64,000 nucleotides of DNA. Source: Ferroacidibacillus organovorans (GTDB lineage Bacteria; Bacillota; Bacilli; Alicyclobacillales; SLC66). Below are positions 34,576-43,692 of the stretch, one piece after another (position 1 is the stretch's first letter; every line of letters starts with the position of its first letter). The position numbers and the translations under genes are program-made. Below the pieces are notes generated by a model. That model was not told where the DNA came from. It saw only the letters and a program-made list of their open reading frames with translations, and did not search any database. The DNA lies in contig NZ_LSUQ01000005.1 of the NCBI RefSeq assembly GCF_001642725.1, positions 1 to 64,000 on the forward strand. Direction: 5' to 3'.

Positions 34576-35040
34576 ATGCAGATCGTGATCGTGGCTGTCG
34601 GTAAGGTGAAAGAGCGTTACTGGCGGGATGCCGAGGCTGAGTATCGAAAGCGTTTGTCCCCTTACGCGACGGTTCAAGTCGTCGAGGTTGCGGACGAGGC
34701 GGATGGAAAAGACATGAATCGGGTGCTTGACGAGGAAGGTGCACGGATTCTCTCACAACTGCGCGAACGCGACTATGTGGTCGCGCTCGCCATTGACGGT
34801 GAAGTGGTTACGTCGCCTCAACTGGCGGCTCGATTGGAGCGTATGAGCGCGCGCGGATCGGGTCGCTATGTGTTTATCATTGGTGGATCCAATGGTCTCT
34901 CCCCCGCTGTGTTGCAGCGGTCGGATTGGCATTTGAGTTTCTCGGCGTTAACGTTTCCTCACCAGATGATGCGGACGATGCTGCTGGAGCAGATCTATCG
35001 CGCGTTTCGAATTAAGCAGGGTGCGTCGTACCACAAGTGA
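34576..35040 (+). CDS. rlmH: 23S rRNA (pseudouridine1915-N3)-methyltransferase RlmH
   Basis: A 154-residue SPOUT methyltransferase that modifies the pseudouridine at position 1915 in helix 69 of 23S rRNA. The conserved FIIGGSNGL knot and the C-terminal MLLEQIYRAFRIKQGASYHK are diagnostic, and the length is near that of the family. GGAGAGGGG precedes ATG 34576. It ends the wal cluster as in B. subtilis. Confidence 0.97.
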   Translation: MQIVIVAVGKVKERYWRDAEAEYRKRLSPYATVQVVEVADEADGKDMNRVLDEEGARILSQLRERDYVVALAIDGEVVTSPQLAARLERMSARGSGRYVFIIGGSNGLSPAVLQRSDWHLSFSALTFPHQMMRTMLLEQIYRAFRIKQGASYHK

Positions 35041-35062
35041 TTCACGGCGCCCGCAGTTAGGT

Positions 35063-36016
35063 TCAAGCGTTCGTAGCTTCTACGTCAGCCAGAAACTCCC
35101 TTAAGACGCGCGCGAATTCCTCTGGTTCCTCCTGGATGGTCATGTGTGCACTGTGTTCAAAAACGTGAAAACGCGCTCCGGCTACCAAGCTGGCGTAATA
35201 GGCTGTGGTCTCAGGTGTGGCTTCGTCATACCTTCCACATGTGAAAAGACTCGGTAGCGTCAACTCGCCCATGCGCCCTGTCACGTCGAAGGTTTTCAAT
35301 GTCCCTGTCACCGTAAACTCAGACGCGCCCCACATCGTTTCATAGACTTGGTGATTGGTGACGGCAAATGCGTCAAGAATCTTTTGCGGCCACGGGTCGA
35401 GCCGACAAACGTGGCGTCGATAAAACAGCATCATTGCTTCTTGATACGCTTCTGTGTCGGTTGATCCGTCACGCTCGCAGCGTTCGATCACATCCTGAAC
35501 ACGTTGAGGAAATGCCTTTAGGTATGCGCGTTGATCGCGTTCCCACATCGGTGCGCTGAGTGCTGGACTCGAAAAGGTGACGCTGTGAACACCCACCGGT
35601 TTTGTGGGCATCGCGAGTGTGCTTTCGCTGTGCTCGCGATCCGCTTTGCCATCGACCAAGCTGCCACTTGCAAAGCCCAGGAGATACGCTGCTGCGAGCA
35701 TGGTGCCCCACGAGTGGCCGAGAAGATGCACCTCATCGAGGCCGAGCGCTGACCTTACTTGTCCGAGTTCTTCAACGAAGCGCTCCACCTTCCAAAGGGA
35801 GGGATCGGTCGGACGGTCCGACTTGCCACTCCCCAGCTGATCATAGTGAATGACGGCGCGGCTATCGCCTAATGTTTGAATGATGTCTGACTCCATGGTC
35901 GAGCTTCCAGGACCGCCGTGCATTACGAGCAATGGGATTTTATTGCCGTCCCCAGTTTTTCGGTACCACACATTACCGCCTGTCACTGGAATGAATCCCT
36001 CGGTAATTTTTGTCAT
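35063..36016 (-). CDS. Alpha/beta hydrolase, proline iminopeptidase-like
   Basis: A 317-residue alpha/beta-hydrolase. It has the oxyanion-hole HGGPG, a DQLGSGKSD segment and the nucleophile elbow GHSWG, all typical of the proline iminopeptidase (S33) family. The acid and base are probably in CGRYDEATPE and the C-terminal HSAHM. It should release N-terminal proline or act on a related amide or ester. GGAG lies eight bases before ATG 36016. It follows the Uma2 gene by 13 bases, so the two may be cotranscribed. Confidence 0.9.
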   Translation of the reverse strand: MTKITEGFIPVTGGNVWYRKTGDGNKIPLLVMHGGPGSSTMESDIIQTLGDSRAVIHYDQLGSGKSDRPTDPSLWKVERFVEELGQVRSALGLDEVHLLGHSWGTMLAAAYLLGFASGSLVDGKADREHSESTLAMPTKPVGVHSVTFSSPALSAPMWERDQRAYLKAFPQRVQDVIERCERDGSTDTEAYQEAMMLFYRRHVCRLDPWPQKILDAFAVTNHQVYETMWGASEFTVTGTLKTFDVTGRMGELTLPSLFTCGRYDEATPETTAYYASLVAGARFHVFEHSAHMTIQEEPEEFARVLREFLADVEATNA

Positions 36017-36029
36017 GAATTGAGCTCCT

Positions 36030-36614
36030 TTATTCGGTCAATTTCGGAAGGGTTAGAAGAATCGAGGACATCGTGAAACTCACACACGGAAGCCGCACGG
36101 AGTAAATCGGTTGATGCGCCTCATACACTGCGCAAAGGTGAAGTTGGCCATTTGTGTACTCATACTGCTCAACGGTTCCGTTCAATGAATCGACCAGCCA
36201 GTATTCTGGCACTTGATAGGCTTCGTAGGTCTTCCATTTCTCTTTGCGGTCTCGCTCAAAACTGCCTGGCGACAAGACTTCCACAATCAAATCGGGTACT
36301 CCAAAAATTCCCTTTACGTGAACGATTCCCATTCGCTCCCGGTGCACCATGACCAAGTCGGGTTGGCGCACGTCACGGCTTGAAAAGACCACGTCAACAG
36401 GACTCAGCACGATAAGATACTCTGCTTCGCATGTTTTTAATAATACATCCCTCATCGCAGAAACCACGAGTTGATGAAGTACGGAGGGGGTGGGGCTCAT
36501 CACATCAAGCTGTTGCCCAACGAGCTCGTACCGAAATCCGTCATCTGGCAATCCTGCGTATTCTTCATATGTCATAGGTTGATCATGAGCGCGTGAATTC
36601 TTCTGATCCTTCAA
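36030..36614 (-). CDS. Uma2-family (DUF820) endonuclease-like protein
   Basis: A 194-residue Uma2-family protein with the PD-(D/E)xK-like core RQPDLVMV and PDLIVEVLSPGS followed by the lysine-containing DRKEKWKTYEAYQVPEYWLVD. Members are abundant in cyanobacteria and some Bacteria, and their function is not established. TTG 36614 is preferred, as GGAGG lies eight bases upstream; the longer frame from GTG 36632 has no ribosome site. Often mobile and multicopy, so a transferred gene is possible. Confidence 0.88.
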   Translation of the reverse strand: MKDQKNSRAHDQPMTYEEYAGLPDDGFRYELVGQQLDVMSPTPSVLHQLVVSAMRDVLLKTCEAEYLIVLSPVDVVFSSRDVRQPDLVMVHRERMGIVHVKGIFGVPDLIVEVLSPGSFERDRKEKWKTYEAYQVPEYWLVDSLNGTVEQYEYTNGQLHLCAVYEAHQPIYSVRLPCVSFTMSSILLTLPKLTE

Positions 36615-37018
36615 TAGGAATTCCTCCGACACACATCACGATATACTTATGCTAACAAAATTGGGATTGCAGTAAAACGGCTTTTTTGTATGACTTGCCT
36701 CATGGATGAGACTATTTCGTGCCGCACAGCACTCCCCTTTGACTTCTGTAGCTCATAAAGACTTCATTACTTTCAGTTGAATGCTAGAACTCTATATCGA
36801 TGACCCATCTCCAACAATACCATACTACACGCGTCCCACTTTACTTACGACAAATGTTAGCTGTTCATGGCAATGCGCATGGGCAGATTGCGATGTGAAT
36901 CGGGTTACGCCATGCTTCAGTTCGTCGTGATAGAATGCGGTAAGAACGGATGATCCGATCATCCGTTATCTCGAGGATATCGATCAAGAAAAGGATTTTC
37001 GAGAGGGTCAGGGGACAA
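36615..37018. other. 404-base intergenic region between divergent genes
   Basis: No gene or RNA is visible. The central part (36650-36850) is AT-rich with short stop-interrupted frames. Near the right end there is a TAGAAT (36931-36936) that could be a -10 for the EamA gene, followed by a palindrome listed separately. Confidence 0.6.
36945..36967 (+). promoter_or_regulatory. Palindrome near the start of the EamA transcript
   Basis: AACGGATGA (36945-36953) and TCATCCGTT (36959-36967) form a perfect 9-bp inverted repeat with a five-base centre, just downstream of a TAGAAT -10-like box. It could be an operator or an mRNA hairpin. Confidence 0.5.
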
Positions 37019-37873
37019 ATGAAACGTGGAATCATGTTGCTTGTCACTGCCACCATTCTTTGGGGTGGCAATTACATCTGTGGGCGCTATTTGGCGCCTG
37101 CACTGCCGTCAAACTTGCTGAATACGGTTCGCTGGGCAATTTCCAGCCTGCTCCTTTTTGGCATGTTGTCCATGAATCACAAAAAGCTTCCGCTCTTCTC
37201 GCAGTGGAAAAAATTTGCCCTGCTCGGTTTTGTGGGGATTTTTGCGTTCTCTACGCTCACTTATCTGGGATTGCGCAGCATCAGCGCCGCACAGGCGGGA
37301 ATGATTTCGGCGGGGATTCCGATTGCCATTCTTCTATTTACGCCGCTCATTCTAAAAGAGCGTGTCAAAGCTAAGGCGTGGCTGGGGGCGCTTCTTTCCA
37401 TCATGGGGGTGGTGATCTTAATCCAAGGCGAGCACGCGGCAAACGGTCAATCGTCGATTGTCGGAGAGACGGAGATTGTCTTCTCCTGCATCGCGTGGGG
37501 GATCTATACGGTACTTGGGAAACGTTTTGGAAAGACGATGGATCCGCTGACCATGACCGCAGGCGCCGCCGTTTATGGAACGCTTTTCAGCGCACTGAGT
37601 TGCATCGGCACGGTGCGTCTGAACATGATTCACATGACGCCTTTGGCATGGCTCTCTGTCCTCTATGTGAGCACGTTTGCATCCGTGGGGGCATACCTCG
37701 CGTGGAACACGGGAGTGAAGATCGTGGGCGCAGGTCGCGCAGCGCCGTATATCAATTTGTTACCGGTTTGGACCGTAATTTTTGGCATTCTGTTGCTCCG
37801 CGAAACGGTGTCGATTCTGTCGATCGGCGGCGGCGTTGTCACCATTTTCGGTGCGGTTCTCGCCAGTCTGTAG
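37019..37873 (+). CDS. EamA/DMT-family transporter
   Basis: A 284-residue membrane protein with about ten spans in two EamA repeats. The N-terminal LLVTATILWGGNYICGRYLAP and the helix-4 TYLGLRSISAAQAGMI are typical of drug/metabolite transporters such as RhaT/YdcZ-like exporters. The substrate is unknown; amino acid or metabolite efflux is common in the family. ATG 37019 has GGGG upstream; the frame extends back to 36950 through the palindrome, which argues for the later start. Confidence 0.9.
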   Translation: MKRGIMLLVTATILWGGNYICGRYLAPALPSNLLNTVRWAISSLLLFGMLSMNHKKLPLFSQWKKFALLGFVGIFAFSTLTYLGLRSISAAQAGMISAGIPIAILLFTPLILKERVKAKAWLGALLSIMGVVILIQGEHAANGQSSIVGETEIVFSCIAWGIYTVLGKRFGKTMDPLTMTAGAAVYGTLFSALSCIGTVRLNMIHMTPLAWLSVLYVSTFASVGAYLAWNTGVKIVGAGRAAPYINLLPVWTVIFGILLLRETVSILSIGGGVVTIFGAVLASL

Positions 37874-37951
37874 GGTCTTGAACAACAAAATTAAAAGATC
37901 TTGCGCTATAATGTAAAGTGTTGGGAACGGAAGAAGGATGGTGAACGGATC

Positions 37952-38320
37952 GTGAAAAATGTAAGTCCTTATGTCATTGTCGAAGACGTGGCATCGTCGG
38001 TTGAATATTACCAAAAGATTTTTGGTGGAGATGTAAAAATCCTGAATAAACAAGACGGTGTCGTCATGCATGCGGAACTGCATCTGGGCGATAGTCTGAT
38101 TCATTTTTCGGCAACGTATGGCCGACAACCTGTGAGTGAGAATGTGAAACTGATTGTGCAATGCGAGAGTGAAGAAGAGATTCGAAATACATACGAAACG
38201 CTAAAGGCAGACGGAGAAGTCACGGTCGAGTTGCAGGATACGTTCTTTGGCGCGCTACACGGACAAGTGGTGGATCGCCGCAACCGAATTTGCTTTATTC
38301 TTAACTATTTTAAACGGTAA
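37952..38320 (+). CDS. VOC-family (PhnB/glyoxalase-like) protein
   Basis: A 122-residue vicinal-oxygen-chelate fold protein with a PhnB-like start (VSPYVIVEDVASSVEYYQKIFGG) and the second beta-alpha-beta unit after residue 60. Possible metal residues include the acidic and histidine positions of HAELHLGDSLIHF. GTG 37952 is chosen over an upstream ATG at 37901, which would add an atypical basic leader. A TATAAT at 37907-37912 could drive it. The function is unknown. Confidence 0.82.
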   Translation: MKNVSPYVIVEDVASSVEYYQKIFGGDVKILNKQDGVVMHAELHLGDSLIHFSATYGRQPVSENVKLIVQCESEEEIRNTYETLKADGEVTVELQDTFFGALHGQVVDRRNRICFILNYFKR

Positions 38321-38335
38321 GGAGAGAATCTTCTC

Positions 38336-39838
38336 TTGGGAAAAAACTACGTTCAAGAATTTCAAGATTTGCTGCAGAAAATTTCTGATTACGACAGCGC
38401 CATCGCGTTGCTTTCTTGGGATTCACGCACGAAGCTTCCGAAAAAAGGGGTCGAAGGCCGCGCACAAGTTCTCTCGACACTCGCGGGAGAGCGGTTTCGT
38501 TTGCTGCTCGGGGCACCGATGCAAAGTCTTATGGAAACGCTTGCGGCGCGCGCGTCGTCGCTTGACGAGGTGACGCGCCGTTCTTTTTTGCGCACGCAAA
38601 AGCAGCTTGAGCGGATCGAGCGCATCCCGCTCGCTCGATTAGAGGCATTTGCCCGATTGACCTCAAAGGCTGAGGCGGTGTGGGTGGATGCGCGCGAAGC
38701 AAATGATTTTGCGTCGTTTGCCCCTTATTTGACAGAGATCGTCGAGATGAAGCGTGAGTTTATCCAGTATCGGGACTGGAAAGGCCAGGCGTATGACGCA
38801 CTGCTCGATGAGTATGAACCTGATTTGACGATGGCGACTGTCGACCCGCTTTTTGCCAAACTGCGCGAGGAGACGCTGCGCTTACTTGATAAGATTCGCG
38901 AAGCAAAGCAGCCGGACACATCGATTCTTGAGCGCTTCTATGATCCGCAAAAACAGCGCGTATTTAGCCTGGCTATTCTTGAAAAGATCGGGTATGACCT
39001 ACAGGCGGGACGCCTCGATGAGACAGCGCATCCGTTTCAAACGACGATTTCATTGGGCGATGCGCGCGTGACCACGCGTTATCTGCCGTATTTCTTCAAT
39101 GCGGCGATTTTCGGCACGATTCACGAAGGAGGCCACGCGCTCTACGAGCAAGGGGTTGACCCTGCGCTCTTTGGAACGCCGCTTTTTGGTGGAACATCGA
39201 TGGGCATTCACGAGTCGCAATCGCGGTTTTGGGAGAACATTCTCGGGCGCAGTATGCCATTTTGGGAGCGTTTTTACGGAGATTTACAAGTGGTGTTTCC
39301 AGATGCGCTGGGGGACACGTCACGGGATGCGTTTTACGCGGCAATCAACGCAGTTAAGCCTAGTCTGATCCGTGTCGAGGCGGACGAACTGACCTACAAT
39401 CTGCATATCATGGTGCGCTATGAGATCGAGAAAGCGCTGATTTCCGGTGACGCGCGCGTCACCGATCTGCCTGAACTGTGGCGTTCGCGAATGAAGGAGT
39501 ACGTAGGGGTTGTACCAGATACGGATGCGGACGGCGTTTTGCAGGATGTGCACTGGTCAGGCGGCGACTTCGGCTATTTCCCATCGTACGCGCTCGGGAA
39601 TCTCTACAGTGCTCAGTTCGCAGAGAAACTTGAGGAGGAAATGCCCAATCTGTGGGATGATGTACGGCGGGGCGAGCTAATGCCCATACGGGAGTGGTTC
39701 CGCGAGCGTATTCATCGCTTTGGTGGAATGCGCGAGCCGAGTGAACTCGTGCTGGAAATCACAGGTCAGCCATTGCAAGCGGACGCGCTGATTCGCTATT
39801 TTGAGAAGAAGTACGTGCCACTCTACGGCTTGTCGTAA
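38336..39838 (+). CDS. M32-family metallocarboxypeptidase
   Basis: A 500-residue thermostable carboxypeptidase Taq-type enzyme, which removes C-terminal residues from peptides. The zinc motif HEGGH is at 263-267 (HEGGHALYEQG), followed by GIHESQSRFWEN holding the third ligand. The C-terminal blocks YVGVVPDTDADGVLQDVHWSGGDFGYFPSY are family hallmarks. The start is TTG 38336, nine bases after GGAGAG. It follows the VOC gene by 15 bases. Confidence 0.95.
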   Translation: MGKNYVQEFQDLLQKISDYDSAIALLSWDSRTKLPKKGVEGRAQVLSTLAGERFRLLLGAPMQSLMETLAARASSLDEVTRRSFLRTQKQLERIERIPLARLEAFARLTSKAEAVWVDAREANDFASFAPYLTEIVEMKREFIQYRDWKGQAYDALLDEYEPDLTMATVDPLFAKLREETLRLLDKIREAKQPDTSILERFYDPQKQRVFSLAILEKIGYDLQAGRLDETAHPFQTTISLGDARVTTRYLPYFFNAAIFGTIHEGGHALYEQGVDPALFGTPLFGGTSMGIHESQSRFWENILGRSMPFWERFYGDLQVVFPDALGDTSRDAFYAAINAVKPSLIRVEADELTYNLHIMVRYEIEKALISGDARVTDLPELWRSRMKEYVGVVPDTDADGVLQDVHWSGGDFGYFPSYALGNLYSAQFAEKLEEEMPNLWDDVRRGELMPIREWFRERIHRFGGMREPSELVLEITGQPLQADALIRYFEKKYVPLYGLS

Positions 39839-39917
39839 ACCGACTGCGCGCGGGAGTGCTACAATCTCGCACTTGTCCATATACTCCCATGAGAATGATG
39901 GACAGGGGTGCGTGGCT

Positions 39918-41579
39918 GTGCCTTCAAGTCGTGCAATGGTTAAAGGTGCGGCCATCCTCACGTTGGCTGCGATTCTCTCTAAAGTGATGGGCTCGATTTA
40001 TACGGTATTTTTGCAGAATGTCATCGGTGATAGCGGGATGGGCCTCTATCAGATGGCTTATCCCATCTATGCGACGTTGCTCATCATCTCGACGGCTGGG
40101 TTTCCCGTCGCGGTGTCCAAGTTTGTGAGTGAGCATGCGGCATTTGGGGACGTAGAATCGGCGCGCCGCGTCTATCGCGTCTCCTCTGTACTACTCGGTG
40201 TGCTGGGCATGGTCACGGCCGTCGGGCTCTACCTTTTTGCCGCGCAGTTTGCGCGCATCTCCGGTGATCCGCGCTCGGTGTACGCGATTCGCGCAATTGC
40301 CCCGGCGCTCTTTATCGTGCCGATGGTGAGCAGCCTGCGCGGATACTTCCAGGGCTGGCAGCAAATGAAACCGACGGCGATCTCGCAATTGATTGAACAG
40401 TTGATCCGCGTCACAACCATTCTCTGCGGCGCGTACATTGCGATTCGTCTTGGCATGGGCAACCCGATTGCGGCGGCTGTGGCTGCGTTTGGGGCGGTGA
40501 CAGGCGGCCTCGCTGCGTGGGGCGTTCTCGCAGGATACGCCCTGAGGGCGCGCAAGCATGGACGTATGGAACGTGCGAGCGGCGCTCACCAAGGCAGCGC
40601 AGGCAAGGGAGCGTCACACCGCGATCACGCGCCGCGTGAAGGACGAAGAAGCACGCGTTCGCTTGTGTGGCAATTGATCTACTATGCGGTGCCTGTTAGT
40701 TTGGGCGCGCTGGTTATTCCGATCATCAGCAACGTTGACGCGCTGACGGTGACGAATCTGCTGAAGCATCAAGGCTTCACCCAGGAGGCGGCGACGCGCG
40801 CCTTTGGGCTGCTGTCGGGGCGCGCTTTCAAACTGGCGATGCTCCCGGCAACGCTTGCGAGCTCCGTTGGCGCGGCGCTGCTTCCCTCCGTCTCGGAGGC
40901 GCACACGCTGCGCAATGCGGACGGAATCGCAGAGCGCGTGCAAACTGGGCTGCGCATGACGGCGCTCTTCTCGATCCCTGCGGCCGTTGGCTTGACTGTG
41001 CTGGCGCGCCCGATTGATATCATGCTGTTTCGCAACGCAGCCGGGTATCACAGCATCCAGATTTTGGCGATTGCCACGGTGTTTAGTACGCTTCAGATTG
41101 CACTGGCGGCAAGTTTGCAGGGGATTGGCCGCGTCTTTATTCCGTTTCACAGCCTCCTGCTCGGAACAGCGGTCAAAATAGGGTTGAACCTGCTGTTGGT
41201 TCCGCGCTATGGCATTGACGGAGCGGCGATGGCGACGGCTGTCAGCTATGGATTGGCCGCACTCTATAACCTTATGGCGCTGCGCCGCATCGTCTCGCTC
41301 GGCTCCTCAGCGCGCGACTGGCTCTTGCGCCCCCTTGTGGCATCTGGCATTATGGGGGCATTCACGTTTGCGGTCTATCGCCAATGGGAGAGAATCCACG
41401 TGATCTTGTCGACGCGGCTTGATGCGACAGTAGTCACGATGCTCGGGGTAGGCATTGGCATCGTCGTCTACCTCATCGCGCTGCTCGTCTCAGGCGGGCT
41501 CACAGATCGTGAACTCTCGGCGGTTCCAAAGGTAGGGAGGCCACTCGCTCGCACGTTTAAGCGAATAGGTATCCTCTGA
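39918..41579 (+). CDS. SpoVB/YabM-like polysaccharide flippase
   Basis: A 553-residue protein of the MATE/MviN-like (MVF, polysaccharide biosynthesis) family with about 14 spans. It lies directly upstream of mazG, the position of yabM in B. subtilis; relatives flip lipid-linked wall or cortex precursors. A loop of about 45 residues rich in Arg, His, Gly and Ser, near residues 210-255, interrupts the two halves. GTG 39918 is favoured (GGGG nine bases upstream); GTG 39912 is three bases from it. Confidence 0.9.
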   Translation: MPSSRAMVKGAAILTLAAILSKVMGSIYTVFLQNVIGDSGMGLYQMAYPIYATLLIISTAGFPVAVSKFVSEHAAFGDVESARRVYRVSSVLLGVLGMVTAVGLYLFAAQFARISGDPRSVYAIRAIAPALFIVPMVSSLRGYFQGWQQMKPTAISQLIEQLIRVTTILCGAYIAIRLGMGNPIAAAVAAFGAVTGGLAAWGVLAGYALRARKHGRMERASGAHQGSAGKGASHRDHAPREGRRSTRSLVWQLIYYAVPVSLGALVIPIISNVDALTVTNLLKHQGFTQEAATRAFGLLSGRAFKLAMLPATLASSVGAALLPSVSEAHTLRNADGIAERVQTGLRMTALFSIPAAVGLTVLARPIDIMLFRNAAGYHSIQILAIATVFSTLQIALAASLQGIGRVFIPFHSLLLGTAVKIGLNLLLVPRYGIDGAAMATAVSYGLAALYNLMALRRIVSLGSSARDWLLRPLVASGIMGAFTFAVYRQWERIHVILSTRLDATVVTMLGVGIGIVVYLIALLVSGGLTDRELSAVPKVGRPLARTFKRIGIL

Positions 41580-41599
41580 TTAAGAAAGGGTGGATGCTT

Positions 41600-43093
41600 G
41601 TGGGCCGCCTTACGGTCATTGGGTTAGGTGCGGGAGCGCTCGATGCGCTCCCGCTTGGCGCGTATCGGAGGTTGCTTTCCTCAAGCGCGGTGTATTTGCG
41701 AACGGATCGCCATCCTGTTGTCGACGACTTGCGAAAAGAGGGTGTCTTGTTTCAGAGCTTTGACGCCATCTATGACCAAGCGGACGATTTCGATGAGGTG
41801 TATACGCGGATTGTCGAAGAACTTCTCGCCGCCACCGCGAAGTATGGCGATGTACTCTACGCCGTTCCGGGTCACCCGGCGGTCGCGGAAAAAACGGTGC
41901 GCCTGTTGCGCGAACGCATCCCGAGCGCGGGTCATGAGTTGGTATTCGGGCCAGGGCAGAGTTTTCTTGACGATCTGTTTCTGCGTATCGACGTGGATCC
42001 AGTCGAGGGCGTGCTCCTGCTTGACGCGACAGACCTCGCGGCACATCAGCTCAACCCGCGGCAGCACACCGTTCTTCTCCAGATGTATAATCCGATGATC
42101 GCGAATGAGGTCAAGATCGCGCTCGCAGAAATTTACGGGGACGAATACGAAGTGCTTCTTGCGCAATCGGTTGGCGTAGCAGGGCAAGAGCGCGTACAAC
42201 GCGTGCCTGTCTACCAACTGGATCGCCTGGAGACGATCGATCACCTTACGACGCTGTACGTTCCACCAAGTGCTGACGCGCATCTCTTGCGCCGCCAATT
42301 TCACGAGTTGCGCGCGATCGTCTCCCGCTTGCGCGGTCCAGACGGGTGCCCATGGGACCAAGAGCAGACGCATCTCTCGCTGCGGCGATACGCGATCGAA
42401 GAGGCGTATGAAGTGGTGCATGCCATTGAGCAAGAGGATACGGATGCGCTCGTGGACGAGCTTGGCGACCTTCTCTTGCAAGTGGCGCTACACGCAGAGA
42501 TAGGCGCCGAAGACGGGGAATTCACCATGGATGATATCATCGGCCATTTGAGCGAGAAATTGATTCGTCGGCATCCTCACGTTTTTACGGAGCAGGCAGT
42601 GCTCACGTCAGACGAGGTCATCTCAAACTGGCAAACGATTAAAGCGGAGGAGCGGCGCAGGAAAGGGACAGAGCACGCGACGTTTATGGATCGCGTCAGT
42701 CGAGCGCTTCCTCCTTTTGCGCAGAGTGTCAAACTGCAGAGGCGCGCGGCAGAAGTCGGATTCGATTTCACAGACGTAGTGCAAATCTACGCCAAAGTGG
42801 ACGAGGAGTTGCGCGAGTTTGCAGATGCTATCGGGATCGACGAACGCGAAGATGAGTTTGGCGACGTTCTCTTCTCACTGCTTAATTTGGCACGCTTTTA
42901 TGAGATTGATCCAGAATCTGCCCTGAAACGTGCAAATTTGAAGTTTCGCGCGCGATTTGACCACATGGAACGGGTTGCGAGTGAAAAAAACCTTGAAATT
43001 CACGGGTTGAGTCTTGATCTTTTAGAGAAACTTTGGCAAAATGCGAAAGAAAACATGAGAAAAGCAGGAAATACGTTAACTGACAACGAATAG
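41600..43093 (+). CDS. mazG: YabN: tetrapyrrole-methylase-like and MazG pyrophosphatase fusion
   Basis: A 497-residue two-domain protein. The N-terminal half (about 1-220) has a SAM-dependent methylase-like fold starting GRLTVIGLGAGALDALPLG. The C-terminal half holds MazG nucleotide pyrophosphohydrolase repeats, with LRGPDGCPWDQEQTHLSLRRYAIEEAYE and DELGDLLLQVALHAEI, then EDEFGDVLFSLLNLARF. It removes aberrant nucleoside triphosphates. GTG 41600 matches the B. subtilis N-terminus; ATG 41594 is also possible. Confidence 0.94.
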   Translation: MGRLTVIGLGAGALDALPLGAYRRLLSSSAVYLRTDRHPVVDDLRKEGVLFQSFDAIYDQADDFDEVYTRIVEELLAATAKYGDVLYAVPGHPAVAEKTVRLLRERIPSAGHELVFGPGQSFLDDLFLRIDVDPVEGVLLLDATDLAAHQLNPRQHTVLLQMYNPMIANEVKIALAEIYGDEYEVLLAQSVGVAGQERVQRVPVYQLDRLETIDHLTTLYVPPSADAHLLRRQFHELRAIVSRLRGPDGCPWDQEQTHLSLRRYAIEEAYEVVHAIEQEDTDALVDELGDLLLQVALHAEIGAEDGEFTMDDIIGHLSEKLIRRHPHVFTEQAVLTSDEVISNWQTIKAEERRRKGTEHATFMDRVSRALPPFAQSVKLQRRAAEVGFDFTDVVQIYAKVDEELREFADAIGIDEREDEFGDVLFSLLNLARFYEIDPESALKRANLKFRARFDHMERVASEKNLEIHGLSLDLLEKLWQNAKENMRKAGNTLTDNE

Positions 43094-43135
43094 TCAGTTT
43101 TGGAGATTCTCCCATATCGGAAGGGGTACAGGCCC

Positions 43136-43411
43136 ATGAACAAAATTGATCTCGTCAATAAGATTTCCGAGAAAAGCGGTCTCAAGAAAAAAGATGTCGA
43201 ACTGACGGTCAACACACTGCTCGATTCGATCTCAGAAGCCTTGGCAGCTGGCGACAAAGTTCAACTGATCGGGTTTGGCACGTTTGAAACGCGTAAGCGC
43301 AAGGCGCGCAGCGGTCGCAATCCTCAGACAGGTGAGTCAATCGAGATCCCAGAGTCGTCCATCCCCGCCTTTAAACCAGGCAACAAGCTGCGGGAATTCA
43401 CCAAAGCGTGA
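43136..43411 (+). CDS. hup: DNA-binding protein HU
   Basis: A 91-residue histone-like protein that bends and compacts DNA as a dimer. It has the family start MNKIDLVNKISEKSGLKKKD, the GFGTFETRKRKARSGRNPQTG arm region and the IPAFKPGNKLR end. ATG 43136 follows AAGGGG. The stop overlaps the GTG of the next gene. Its place between mazG and rqcP differs from B. subtilis, where the HU gene (hbs) lies elsewhere. Confidence 0.97.
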   Translation: MNKIDLVNKISEKSGLKKKDVELTVNTLLDSISEALAAGDKVQLIGFGTFETRKRKARSGRNPQTGESIEIPESSIPAFKPGNKLREFTKA

Positions 43412-43692
43412 GGCTGGATAAGTACCTCAAAGTCTCTCGTTTGATCAAGCGTCGCACCCTCGCCAAAGAGGTGTGCGACAGCGGCCGCGTGAATGTGGGC
43501 GGCCGCGTGGCGAAAGCGGGGACAGAGGTTGCTGTGGGCGATGTGATCGAGTTGCGCTTTGGCTCGCGCACGATGGCGGTGCGCGTGGAGAAAATCGCGG
43601 AGAATGCGCGAAAAGAAGTGGCGCACGAGATGTATACGGTGCTCTCCGACAATCGATTGCCCGATGACCTTGAGAATGAAGAGGACGACTAA
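43408..43692 (+). CDS. rqcP: RqcP (YabO), S4-domain ribosome quality control factor
   Basis: A 94-residue S4 RNA-binding protein that works with RqcH on stalled 50S subunits during poly-alanine tailing. The S4 fold MRLDKYLKVSRLIKRRTLAKEVCDSGRV is clear. GTG 43408 overlaps the hup stop. Its acidic C-terminal codons form the 5' arm of a terminator. Confidence 0.95.
   Translation: MRLDKYLKVSRLIKRRTLAKEVCDSGRVNVGGRVAKAGTEVAVGDVIELRFGSRTMAVRVEKIAENARKEVAHEMYTVLSDNRLPDDLENEEDD

Noticed and set aside
35604-35853. Overlapping forward-strand frames opposite the alpha/beta hydrolase gene
   Set aside because: They are frames opposite a clear hydrolase gene, with no ribosome sites or recognisable motifs.
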